Of a stretch of 64,000 bases of DNA, positions 51,528 to 60,643 are shown in pieces. Origin of the DNA: Tahibacter harae (GTDB lineage Bacteria; Pseudomonadota; Gammaproteobacteria; Xanthomonadales; Rhodanobacteraceae); the NCBI RefSeq assembly GCF_024437735.1, contig NZ_JANFQO010000011.1, positions 62,001-126,000 on the forward strand, in the 5' to 3' direction. The first letter of the stretch is position 1. Every line of letters starts with the position of its first letter. Both the position numbers and the translations under genes were made by a program. The notes under the pieces are model-generated. The model saw only the letters and a program-made list of their open reading frames with translations, had not been told where the DNA came from and searched no databases.

Positions 51528-54428
51528 GTGAGCGAACACTTCGAACTGCCGTGGCCGGCGGCGCAGCGCCGCCTGCGCATGGGCGGGCTGCTGGTCGATC
51601 TGCGCTATCGCCGGGTGATCCGCGCCGACGCGGAGACCGAGTTGGCCCAGCGCGTCTTCGATCTGCTGCTGCTGTTCCTGGCGCGGCCGGGGCAGCTGCA
51701 TTCGCGCAACGAGATTTTCCGTCTGGTCTGGCCGGGCGTGGTGGTCGAGGATGCGAACCTGACCCAGAGCATCTGGCTGCTGCGCCGCGCCCTGGGCGCG
51801 CAGGCCAAGGACTGGGTGCGCACGGTCGCCAAGCTGGGCTATGTATTCGATCCGCCGGTGCCGGTGGAATGGCCGGACGAAACGACGCCGGCGTTTGCGC
51901 CGTCGTCCCAGCCGTCCGCGGCATCCGCGGCATCGCCGCAGTCCGCGCCGTCTGTGCCGGCGCCTGCCGCCGCGGCGGCGGAGCCGGCAACATCGTCGCC
52001 GTCACCTTCCCCATCACCGCTGCTGTCGCCGTCATCGGCGGCGAGCGTGACAGCGCCTGCACCATCGCCATATCCCGCCGCACCGCCGGCGCACCCGCGC
52101 CGCCCTTCCGCCTGGCTCGCCGCTGCCTGCCTGCTCGCCGGCCTGCTCGGCCTGGGCTGGTGGCAGGTGCGCGCGCAGGGCCGGCCGCGCGTGGTGCTGG
52201 CCGCGGCGGCGGATGCGTCGCTGGCGGAAGAACAGCGCTGGCCGCTGCAATTGCTGCAGTCCTGGCTGGAATGGAAGCTGCGTGCCAGCAACAGCCTGCC
52301 GCTGGCCGCGCCCGGTGCCGCAGGCGATGACGACGACATCGTCGTCGTGCTCGCGGTGAACCTGGGCAGTGCCGAAGGCGAGGCCTGGCAGCTCAGCGCG
52401 CGCCTGCGCGGCGCCGGCGTGCAGCGCGATTTCCGCCGCAGCGCCGGCGCCGACGGCCTGGTGCAGGCGCTGGATGCGCTGAGCCGCGACGTGCATCAGG
52501 AACTCGCGCCGCAGAGCGCCGCCCTGGGCTGGCCGGCGCTTGCGCTGGATACGGCCGGTGCGGCCGAATTCGCCGCCGGCCTGGCCGAACAGCAGCGCCA
52601 TCGCCGCGGCGCGGCGGCGCAGCACTACCGGCGCGTGCTCGATGGCCGGCCGGATTTCGGCTATGCGCGCCTGCTGCTGGCCGACAACCTGTCCGAACTG
52701 GGCCAGCAGGGCGCGGTGGAAGCGCAGCTGCCGCGGTTGCGCGAATGGATGCAGAGCCTGCCGCCGCCCGCGCGCGCCCTGCACCAGGCCCAGGCGCTGG
52801 CGCTGGCGCAGGACTACGAACAGGCCGCCGCCGCCTTCGCCGCCCTGGCCGCGCAAAGCCCTTACGAGGCCGAGGCGCTGCGTCTGGCCGAGGCGCGCAA
52901 CCTGCGCCGCGCCGGGCGCAGCGGCGATGCCTTGCAGCGGCTGGCCGGCGCCGTGCCGCAGAACACGGCGCTGGCGCTGCCGTGGCTGATCGAGCGCGCG
53001 ATTGCGCAGCTCTCCGGCGGCGAAACCGCCGCCGCCGCCGCGAGCGCGGCCGAGGCCGGCGCGCTGGCGCAGCGGCAGAACTGGCCCTACGAACAGGGCC
53101 GCGCGCTGCTGCTGCTGGCCGATGCGGCCCAGGGCGGCGCCGGCGGCGACGCCGCCGCGCTGTACACGGAGGCCGAGCAGCGCTTCGCCGCGAGCGAGGA
53201 CCGCCTGGGCGTGCTGCGCGCGCGCCAGCAGGCCAGCCTGCTGGGCAGCGATGCCGCGGCGCAGCGCCGCGCGCTGGACGAAGTGCTGGCCGAGGCGCGC
53301 GCCGCAGGCAACGTGGCGTTCGAGTTCGACGCGCTGCGCCGCGCCGCGTTTCATCACTACCACCGCGGCGAGATGAGCGCCTACCGCGAACGCCTGGCCC
53401 AGTCCGCTGCTGTGGTCGACGGCGCCGGCGACCGGCTGGCGCGCAATATCGTGCTGCTGGATCTGCTGCACCAGGAATTGCTGCTGGGCGAATTCGACGC
53501 GGCCCAGGGCCGTCTCGCCATGCTGTCGGCGCAGCCGCTGCAGGGCGTGTGGGCACTGTGGTTCAGCCATTTCTCCGCGTCCATGGCCTACCAGCGCGGC
53601 GACTACGACGCCGTGCTGCAGCAGATCGAACGCGGCGAGGCGCTGGCCGGCGGCGATACCGCGCGCGCGGCGCAGCTGGTCGGCCTGTCCTGCCTGCGCG
53701 GCGCGGTGGCGCTGGCGCGCGGCCAGCCGGGCCTGGCGCGCAACGGCTTTGACCAATGCCGCGCGCCGCAGCTGCCGCACTTCATCATCTATGCCGACCT
53801 GGGCGAGGCCGAACTTGCGCTGCAGGGCGGCGACGCCCGCCGTGCGCAGCAGCTGATCGCGGCAGCAAAAGGCGCTTTATCCACAATGACCAGTTCGCCG
53901 GACCGCTCGCGCATGGCCCTGATCCTGGCGCCGCTGCTGGCGCGCAGCGGCGAACTCGCCGGCGCGCGCGAGCTGCTGCAGCAGCAGCTGCCGCTGTTCG
54001 AGCGCGCCGGCTACGCCGCGCTGGCAGCCGAGACGCACCTGGCCCTGGCCGAGATCGCCCTGGCCGGCAATGCCGTGGCCCAGGCCGGCCGCGAAGCCGC
54101 GCACAGCGACAAGGGGCTCGCCGCCGACGACTGGCAGGGACGCCGCCGCCTGCGCACCGTGCAGGCCCTGCTGGCGCAGCGCCACGGCGACGCGGCGGCC
54201 GCGGCGCGCGAACTGGAAGCCCTCGATGCGGACGCGCGCCGCCACGGCGACGTGCTGGCGGAACTGCTGGTGCACAGCCTGGCCGAAGCCAACCCGCAGG
54301 CGCGCCGCTGCAGCGCCGAGCGGCACAGCCGCCTGCTCAGCCAGAGCGGCCTGCGCGGCGCTTCGGATGTGTGGCTGCTGGCGTCCGATGTTGCGCCGCA
54401 GCTTGCAGCGGCGCACGCCACGCCTTAG
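51528..54428 (+). CDS. CadC-like transmembrane regulator with TPR region
   Basis: A 966-residue protein. The N-terminal 100 residues are an OmpR/CadC-type winged helix (LLVDLRYRRVIRADAETELA, LFLARPGQLHSRNEIFRLVW, VVVEDANLTQSIWLLRRAL, VRTVAKLGYVFDPPVPVEW). A long Pro/Ser/Ala linker precedes one transmembrane helix at about residues 194-212 (AWLAAACLLAGLLGLGWW). The remaining 750 residues are periplasmic tetratricopeptide-type helices (YRRVLDGRPDFGYARLLLAD, LAEARNLRRAGRSGDALQRL). It should sense a periplasmic signal and bind DNA in the cytoplasm. The GTG start follows GGGAGGG by 5 bases. The target genes are unknown. Confidence 0.85.
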   Translation: MSEHFELPWPAAQRRLRMGGLLVDLRYRRVIRADAETELAQRVFDLLLLFLARPGQLHSRNEIFRLVWPGVVVEDANLTQSIWLLRRALGAQAKDWVRTVAKLGYVFDPPVPVEWPDETTPAFAPSSQPSAASAASPQSAPSVPAPAAAAAEPATSSPSPSPSPLLSPSSAASVTAPAPSPYPAAPPAHPRRPSAWLAAACLLAGLLGLGWWQVRAQGRPRVVLAAAADASLAEEQRWPLQLLQSWLEWKLRASNSLPLAAPGAAGDDDDIVVVLAVNLGSAEGEAWQLSARLRGAGVQRDFRRSAGADGLVQALDALSRDVHQELAPQSAALGWPALALDTAGAAEFAAGLAEQQRHRRGAAAQHYRRVLDGRPDFGYARLLLADNLSELGQQGAVEAQLPRLREWMQSLPPPARALHQAQALALAQDYEQAAAAFAALAAQSPYEAEALRLAEARNLRRAGRSGDALQRLAGAVPQNTALALPWLIERAIAQLSGGETAAAAASAAEAGALAQRQNWPYEQGRALLLLADAAQGGAGGDAAALYTEAEQRFAASEDRLGVLRARQQASLLGSDAAAQRRALDEVLAEARAAGNVAFEFDALRRAAFHHYHRGEMSAYRERLAQSAAVVDGAGDRLARNIVLLDLLHQELLLGEFDAAQGRLAMLSAQPLQGVWALWFSHFSASMAYQRGDYDAVLQQIERGEALAGGDTARAAQLVGLSCLRGAVALARGQPGLARNGFDQCRAPQLPHFIIYADLGEAELALQGGDARRAQQLIAAAKGALSTMTSSPDRSRMALILAPLLARSGELAGARELLQQQLPLFERAGYAALAAETHLALAEIALAGNAVAQAGREAAHSDKGLAADDWQGRRRLRTVQALLAQRHGDAAAAARELEALDADARRHGDVLAELLVHSLAEANPQARRCSAERHSRLLSQSGLRGASDVWLLASDVAPQLAAAHATP

Positions 54429-54621
54429 GGTGCGCCGCCCCGTGCCAAAGCGCGGGCGATGACAGGTCTCTCCGGGTCGGGGGTGCGGTCGTCGAACCAG
54501 GCAACAGCCGCGACCGGTTCCGGTCGCGCCGCGCCGTCCTCCACGGATGGCCGCTGTCGCGTCGTCGCACGGCCATGCTGGCGCAACACCCGTTGCGTTC
54601 AACAGCATGAGGAAAACGACG

Positions 54622-57132
54622 ATGCATTTCGCAGCACTTCCGCTGGCCCTGGCTGCCGTATTCGCGGCCGCCACGACCGCCCAGGCGGCGCAGCCCACCG
54701 AAACCCGCGCGCAGAATCTCGGCTTCACCAGCATCAGCCGGGGCGAAGACGGCCGTACCGATCTCATTTCCGGCCCCAGCAATCTGCGCGCCACCAATTC
54801 CGCCGAAGTCAGCGCCCTGTTCAAGGGCGAACTGGGCGGCGTGGTAGGCCTCGGCGCCGATGACACGGTCACCGTGCAGCAGGTGGTGCGCACCGAGGAC
54901 GGCCGCAACTTCCACCGTTCGCGCCAGTTCTACCGCGGCGTGCCGGTCTGGGGCGACGGCTTCGTCGTGCAGACCGATGCCGGCGGCCGCGTCGAAGCCG
55001 TGTTCGGCGGCGCCATCGCGATCAGCGGCCTGGATGTGGACAAGCCGCGCGCCGCGAGCGAGCTGTATCCCGCCGCCGTGCGCGCGGCCATGCTCAACGA
55101 CGGCATCGCCAGCCGCACCGCCAGCGCCGGCGAGCGCCTGTTCCGCTACACCCGCGCGCCGGAGCTGGCCGTCTATGCGGCCAATGGCCACGCGCCGACC
55201 CTGGCCTGGGATGCGGACGTGGCCTATGAAACCGGCAGCCGTCCGTTCCACGCCCGCGTGTTCGTCGATGCGCGCACCGGCGCCCTGCTGAACAGCTATA
55301 CCTTTGTGCAGGATGCGATCAATCGCGCCGTGCACAATCTGAACAATTCCTGCGTCTCGGCCAGCGGCTCCGGCCTGCCCGGCCCGCTGGCCATGAGCGA
55401 AGGCGGCAGCAGCTCCGACAGCGTGGTCAACCAGGCCTACCGCAATGCGGGCCGCGTCTACTGGTGGTTCCGCGATGCCTTCGGCCGCGATTCCTACAAC
55501 GGCGCGGGCGCCAAGATCACCGTGTCGGTCAAGGCCACCTTCCAGGGCAACAGCGGCTGCAGCGGCGACAACGCCTACTGGAGCGGCTCGCAGATCGCCA
55601 TGGGCAATGGCGGCAGCACCTTCTACGACATGAACAGCGAGCCGGACGTGATCTATCACGAACTCGGCCACGCGGTGACCCAGTACACCTCCAACCTGGC
55701 CTACCAGAGCCAGTCCGGCGGCATGAACGAAGCGTCGTCGGATATCTACGCCGCTGCGGTCGAGGCCTGGATGAACACGGTTTCCGGCGAGCCCGGCGCG
55801 TCCACCGCCGTGACCTATACGCCCGACGCCAACACCTGGAAGCTGGGCGAGGGCCTGATGCGCAACGGCACCGCCGCGCTGCGCTTCATGGCCGATCCGC
55901 GCGCCGACGGGCGCAGCCTGGATCACTACACCCAATACCAGCAGCAGTACGGCAGCTGCTCGCCGAGCCAGAACAACGACTACTGCGGCGTGCACCTGTC
56001 CAGCGGCATCGTCAACCTTGCGTTCTATCTGCTCACCACCGGCGGCACCCATCCGCGCGGCGCCAGCACGGTGCAGGTGACGGCGATCCCGTTCGACCGC
56101 GCGATCAAGTATTTCTACGAATCGCATACCAGCATCCTGCAGGCCAACGACACCTTCGCCCGCCTGCGCAACGCCATGATGACGCGCGCCCGCGCCAATG
56201 GCACCGTCGGCGCCTGCGACGAAGTGCGCATCGGCAAGGCCTGGGATGCGGTCGGCGTGACCGGCACGGCGCCGGCCAATCCGAACGCCTGCAGCAGCGG
56301 CAACCAGCCGCCGGTGGCCTCGTTCACGGCGACGCCGAACGGCCTGACCGTGAGCTTCAACGGCAGCGGCTCCAGCGATCCGGACGGTTCCATCGCCAGC
56401 TACAGCTGGAACTTCGGCGACAGCACCACCGGCAGCGGCGCCAGCACCAGCAAGACCTACAGCGCGGCCGGCACCTACAGCGTCAGCCTCACCGTCACCG
56501 ACAACCAGGGCGCGACCAACACCTCGACCAAGCAGGTGACGGTCACGGGCGGCAACGGCGGCAACCAGCCGCCGGTGGCCTCGTTCACGGCGACGCCGAA
56601 CGGCCTGACCGTGAGCTTCAACGGCAGCGGCTCCAGCGACCCGGATGGTTCCATCGCCAGCTACAGCTGGAGCTTCGGCGACGGCACCACGGGCAGCGGC
56701 GCCAGCACCAGCAAGACCTATACCGCGGCCGGCACCTACAGCGTCAGCCTCACCGTCACCGACAACCAGGGTGCGACCAATACCTCGACCCAGCAGGTGA
56801 CGGTCAGCGACGGCGGCGGCAGCTGTCCGGGCGCGAGCTACTACGGCAGCTTCTTCGGCGGTGCGGGCCAGATCCAGTACCAGCCCAACGGCAACTACTA
56901 CCAGTCGCTGTCCGGCGGCGTGCACACCATCTGCCTCACCGGCCCGGCCGGTACCGACTTCGACATCTACCTCGACAAGTGGAACGGCGCCGGCTGGACC
57001 CAGGTCGCCAAGAGCGAAAGCCCGACCTCGGGCGAGCGCATCGCCTATACCGGCACCGCCGGCTATTACGTAGTGCGCGTGATCAACTTCTCCGGCGCGG
57101 GCAGCTACAGCCTGACGCTGCAGAAGCCGTAA
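54622..57132 (+). CDS. M4 (thermolysin-like) metallopeptidase with PKD and PPC domains
   Basis: An 836-residue secreted protease: signal peptide (MHFAALPLALAAVFAAATTA), an FTP-like propeptide (about 25-190), then the M4 catalytic domain. Zinc site VIYHELGHAVTQYTS (His near 346), the third ligand Glu in GGMNEASSDIYAAAV, and the proton-donor His in CGVHLSSGIVNLAFYLL. Two PKD domains (about 560-641 and 647-728) and a C-terminal PPC domain (VHTICLTGPAGTDFDIYLDK) follow. The PKD copies are nearly identical at DNA level. The ATG at 54622 has AGGA 9 bases upstream; an in-frame ATG at 54607 is less likely. Confidence 0.93.
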   Translation: MHFAALPLALAAVFAAATTAQAAQPTETRAQNLGFTSISRGEDGRTDLISGPSNLRATNSAEVSALFKGELGGVVGLGADDTVTVQQVVRTEDGRNFHRSRQFYRGVPVWGDGFVVQTDAGGRVEAVFGGAIAISGLDVDKPRAASELYPAAVRAAMLNDGIASRTASAGERLFRYTRAPELAVYAANGHAPTLAWDADVAYETGSRPFHARVFVDARTGALLNSYTFVQDAINRAVHNLNNSCVSASGSGLPGPLAMSEGGSSSDSVVNQAYRNAGRVYWWFRDAFGRDSYNGAGAKITVSVKATFQGNSGCSGDNAYWSGSQIAMGNGGSTFYDMNSEPDVIYHELGHAVTQYTSNLAYQSQSGGMNEASSDIYAAAVEAWMNTVSGEPGASTAVTYTPDANTWKLGEGLMRNGTAALRFMADPRADGRSLDHYTQYQQQYGSCSPSQNNDYCGVHLSSGIVNLAFYLLTTGGTHPRGASTVQVTAIPFDRAIKYFYESHTSILQANDTFARLRNAMMTRARANGTVGACDEVRIGKAWDAVGVTGTAPANPNACSSGNQPPVASFTATPNGLTVSFNGSGSSDPDGSIASYSWNFGDSTTGSGASTSKTYSAAGTYSVSLTVTDNQGATNTSTKQVTVTGGNGGNQPPVASFTATPNGLTVSFNGSGSSDPDGSIASYSWSFGDGTTGSGASTSKTYTAAGTYSVSLTVTDNQGATNTSTQQVTVSDGGGSCPGASYYGSFFGGAGQIQYQPNGNYYQSLSGGVHTICLTGPAGTDFDIYLDKWNGAGWTQVAKSESPTSGERIAYTGTAGYYVVRVINFSGAGSYSLTLQKP
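56299..56805 (+). repeat. Tandem duplicated PKD-domain DNA
   Basis: Two 246-bp units, 56299-56544 and 56560-56805, about 95% identical by eye, joined by a short Gly/Asn linker. Each codes for one PKD domain (PVASFTATPNGLTVSFNGSG ... TVTDNQGATNTST). The few differences are mostly synonymous or at the W-N/S-F and S/T positions, indicating a recent duplication or gene conversion. Confidence 0.9.
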
Positions 57133-57152
57133 ATCGCAGTTCTTCGCAGGAC

Positions 57153-57176
57153 GCGGGCCGGCATCGGCCGGCCCGC
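57153..57176 (+). terminator. Possible terminator hairpin
   Basis: GCGGGCCGGC-ATCG-GCCGGCCCGC is a perfect 10-bp stem with a 4-base loop, 21 bp after the M4 peptidase stop. No T-run follows, so it may only stabilise the 3' end or need Rho. Confidence 0.5.
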
Positions 57177-57302
57177 ACAATCGTGCATTGCGGCTCCGGA
57201 TCTCCGGAGCCGCAATCCCGCCGGACTGGGCAGAGGCGCCCGCACGACGAACGGCGAAACGTACCTGTGGACGAACTACGTCGGCGTTCGTAGTATCGGC
57301 GG

Positions 57303-59504
57303 ATGCGCCCAGACCCGTTGCACCTCATCCGTGTCGCCGTCGTTCTCGCCGCTGCCTGGCTGCTGTCCGCCACAGCCGTTTCCGCTGCTGAATCCTCGCC
57401 GCCGCCGGCGCGCCGCGCCGTCGTCACCGACACCTATTTCGGCAGCGAGGTCAGCGATCCGTACCGCTGGATGGAAACGCGGCCCAATCCCGAGCTGGAT
57501 GACTGGCTGCGCGCACAGAACGACTACACCCGCCACTGGTTCGCCCAGCAGCCGCTGCGCCAGGCCTTGTTCGAGCGCATACGCGAACTGCAGAAGGGCA
57601 CGGCCAGCACGCGCTTCGTATCCCAGGCCGGCGCAGATTATTTCTTCCTGGAAACACCGGCCGACGGCAACAGCGCGCGGCTGGTCAGCAAGCCGCTGAA
57701 GGGCGGCGCCGCGCGCGTACTGTTCGATCCGGCCACGGTCTCCACGCCGCAGCGCCGCGCCAGCGTGGACTTCATCAGCCCGGCGCCGGACGGCCGCCAT
57801 GTGGCCTTCGTCGTTTCCCATGACGGCGGCGAGGACTGGACCCTGCGCATCGTCGATACGGCCAGCGGCCGCCTGTTGCCCGACAGCCTGGACCGCGTTG
57901 CCACGCCGGTACCGTCCTGGGATGCGCAGGGCCGCGGCTTCTACTACACCCGGCTGCAGAAACTCGCCGACGATGCGCCGGCCACGGCCAAGTACGACAA
58001 GCAGCGCGTCTACTACCACGCCCTGGGCTCGGATCCGGAAAAAGACCAGGCCGTGTTCGGCTACGGCGTGCACGCCGGAATCGCGCTGGATGCCGTGGCG
58101 TGGTTTCCGCAGGTGGAAACCAGCGACGACGGCCGCTGGCTGATCGCCTCGGTGCAGCGCGGCACCGACAATGATCTTGCGCTGTGGCTGCGCGATGCGC
58201 GCAAGCGGGATGCGCCGTGGCGCGCGATTGCCGGATTCGACGACGGCATCGGTTCGCTGCAGATCCACAAGGACTGGGTTTACGTCATCGCCGAAAAACC
58301 CGTGCGCAACGGCCGCGTGCTGCGTTTCGATGCGCGCCGGCAAAGCCTGGCCGATGCGCAGGAATGGCTGGGCGCGAGCGACGTGGTGATCGCCGACGAA
58401 AGCGGCGGCATTGCGGCGGCGGCCGATGCGCTCTACGTCGTCGGCCTGCGCCAGGGCCGCAGCGTGGTGCGCACCGTGTCCTATGCCAAGGCCAACCAGG
58501 CGCGCGAAGTGCCGCTGGGTGCCGACGGCGAGCTGATCGAATTCGACAGCAGCGCGCGCCGCCGCGGCGTGCTGCTGGCATTGCAGGGCCCGACCCTGTC
58601 GCCGCGCGTGTTCCGCTACGACCCTGACCGGCGCACGCTCGCCGATACCGGCGTGCGCGCCGCCGATCCGGCGGATTTCTCCGCTATCGCCACGCAGCGC
58701 CTGGAAGTGCCCAACGGCGATCTGCGCGTGCCGGTGACGCTGACCGCGCGCAAGGATCTGCGCCTGGACGGCAGCCACCCGGTGCTGCTGGTGACCTACG
58801 GGTCCTATGGTGCCATCTCGCCGATGTGGTTTTCCGCCGCGGACCTGGCCTGGTACGAACGCGGCGGCATCCTCGCCTTCGCCCATGTGCGCGGCGGCGG
58901 CGAGAAAGGCGCGGAATGGCGCGAAGGTGGCCGGCGCAACCACAAGCAGAACGCGGTCGACGATTTCCTCGCCGTCGCGCGCTGGCTGGTGGCGCAGGGC
59001 TACACCACGCCGCAGCGTCTGGGCATAGCCGGCAAAAGCGCCGGCGGCGTAATCATGAGCGCGGCCGTGGCGCAGGCGCCGGAGCTGTTCGGCGCGGCGC
59101 TGTTCCGCGTCGGCGTCACTGACGTGCTGCGCATGGAAGGCAGCGAAGGCGGCGCGGCCAACGTCAACGAATTCGGCACGGTGAAGATCGAGGAAGATTT
59201 CCGCGCCATGCGCAAGCTCAGCGGCTACGCCAACCTGAGCGACGGCACGGCGTATCCGGCCGTGCTGCTGGAAACCGGCATCAACGACCCGCGCGTACCG
59301 CCCTGGCAACTGGCCAAGATGGCGGCGCGGCTACAGGCCGCCACAAGCTCCGGCAAGCCGGTGCTGCTGCGCGTGGACTACAACGCCGGCCATGGACTGG
59401 GCAACAGCAAGCTGCAGGTGGCGGAGCTGCTGGCGGATGAGTATGCGTTTCTGCTGGGCAATCTGGCGGTGGGGCAGGAAGGCCCGCAGGCTGGAGCCAA
59501 GTAG
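57303..59504 (+). CDS. Prolyl oligopeptidase family serine peptidase (S9)
   Basis: A 733-residue exported enzyme (signal IRVAVVLAAAWLLSATAVSA). The beta-propeller half starts near VSDPYRWMETRPNPELDDWL. The C-terminal alpha/beta hydrolase carries the triad Ser579 in LGIAGKSAGGVIMSA, Asp662 in ETGINDPRVPPWQ and His697 in NAGHGLGNSKL. YGSYGAISPMWFSAADLAWY and FAHVRGGGEKGAEWREGG are further S9A marks. It cleaves after Pro in peptides shorter than about 30 residues, here in the periplasm. The ATG at 57303 opens the signal. Confidence 0.93.
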   Translation: MRPDPLHLIRVAVVLAAAWLLSATAVSAAESSPPPARRAVVTDTYFGSEVSDPYRWMETRPNPELDDWLRAQNDYTRHWFAQQPLRQALFERIRELQKGTASTRFVSQAGADYFFLETPADGNSARLVSKPLKGGAARVLFDPATVSTPQRRASVDFISPAPDGRHVAFVVSHDGGEDWTLRIVDTASGRLLPDSLDRVATPVPSWDAQGRGFYYTRLQKLADDAPATAKYDKQRVYYHALGSDPEKDQAVFGYGVHAGIALDAVAWFPQVETSDDGRWLIASVQRGTDNDLALWLRDARKRDAPWRAIAGFDDGIGSLQIHKDWVYVIAEKPVRNGRVLRFDARRQSLADAQEWLGASDVVIADESGGIAAAADALYVVGLRQGRSVVRTVSYAKANQAREVPLGADGELIEFDSSARRRGVLLALQGPTLSPRVFRYDPDRRTLADTGVRAADPADFSAIATQRLEVPNGDLRVPVTLTARKDLRLDGSHPVLLVTYGSYGAISPMWFSAADLAWYERGGILAFAHVRGGGEKGAEWREGGRRNHKQNAVDDFLAVARWLVAQGYTTPQRLGIAGKSAGGVIMSAAVAQAPELFGAALFRVGVTDVLRMEGSEGGAANVNEFGTVKIEEDFRAMRKLSGYANLSDGTAYPAVLLETGINDPRVPPWQLAKMAARLQAATSSGKPVLLRVDYNAGHGLGNSKLQVAELLADEYAFLLGNLAVGQEGPQAGAK

Positions 59505-59703
59505 CGGCCCGCCGCGGGGAAGGTTCTGTTGCTGGCGGATAGTGCCGCAGCGGATTCGTCGGGCGGAGCGTGGGGCCGTGGTTGTGCGAGCCCTGTGCTT
59601 TTCTGCTCGCGAGCATTGCGCGTTGCGTTTACACCGCCTCACGCCGCCGCAGACCGACAGTGGCAACTGGCCCGGCCGGGGGAACGGTATGTGTGTTCGA
59701 GTC
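59505..59703. other. Spacer between peptidase gene and CRISPR array
   Basis: No gene is visible in these 199 bp and no further degenerate repeat is found to the left of 59704 at the expected 68-70 bp spacing. Confidence 0.4.
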
Positions 59704-60643
59704 GGTTCAATAGCCTGTCCGGCCAGAAGCGCGGCGACTGAAGTCGACCGCGTGCTCGACTGCGGCGGCAGGTTTCGACAGCCCTGTCCGGCTGGGAGCG
59801 CTGCGACGTGTTTGAAAATGGAACGGCCCTTGGAGGCTCACATGTTTCAACAGCCTATTCGGCTAGGAACGCTGCGACCTGCCTCACTGGGGCCTGCTGA
59901 CGCCGGAAAGTAGGTTTCAACAGCCTATTCGGCTAGCAACGCTGCGACAGCAGCATTCAACGCTTCATCACAGGACTTTGAAGTTACAACAGCCTATTCG
60001 GCTAGGAACGCTGCGACGACCACCTTCGCGCGCATCCAGGCGGTTCCCTCCGTTTCAACAGCCTATTCGGCTAGGAACGCTGCGACTCACCCTAACAGGG
60101 CCGTATGCCCCCCGGTTTGGGTTTCAACAGCCTATTCGGCTAGGAACGCTGCGACTATCCAGGCTGAGTTCAAGCAACGCCATGCCCCCATGTTTCAACA
60201 GCCTATTCGGCTAGGAACGCTGCGACCAGTACAGCTGCACGAGCTGGGAGGCCCTTCGCCTGTTTCAACAGCCTATTCGGCTAGGAACGCTGCGACGGCC
60301 TGGTGGGAGGCGTTGGGGCGTGAGTTCGAGTTTCAACAGCCTATTCGGCTAGGAACGCTGCGACGATATGAGCGTGATGCATGAAGCTGGCGCGCTCTAA
60401 GTTTCAACAGCCTATTCGGCTAGGAACGCTGCGACGGCCGCAGGTCATAACCCAAGGAGGTTTATCGAGTTTCAACAGCCTATTCGGCTAGGAACGCTGC
60501 GACACGCCATCCACGACTGCATTGCCTTCTATTTCCGCAGTTTCAACAGCCTATTCGGCTAGGAACGCTGCGACAACCGCCGCTACAGCGATAGCGCCGC
60601 CGTCGAAAGTTTCAACAGCCTATTCGGCTAGGAACGCTGCGAC
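59704..60643 (-). CRISPR. CRISPR array, 14 repeats (12 near-identical, 2 degenerate)
   Basis: A 35-bp repeat on the plus strand begins GTTTCAACAGCCTATTCGGC and ends TAGGAACGCTGCGAC. Starts of the 12 good copies: 59844, 59914, 59983, 60052, 60121, 60192, 60262, 60330, 60401, 60469, 60540 and 60609. Copies at 59914 and 59983 have one change each. Two degenerate copies lie at 59704-59738 and 59772-59807. Thirteen unique spacers of 33-36 bp separate them. Decay at the left end, and the minus-strand 3' end GTTGAAAC preceded by a hairpin (AGCC-GAATA-GGCT), indicate transcription on the minus strand with the leader to the right. The 8-nt handle after a hairpin fits Cas6-type processing (type I or III). 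No cas gene is present in the window. Confidence 0.97.

Noticed and set aside
59978-60384. Short frames repeating QQPIRLGTLR
   Set aside because: These are CRISPR repeats read as protein, not a gene.
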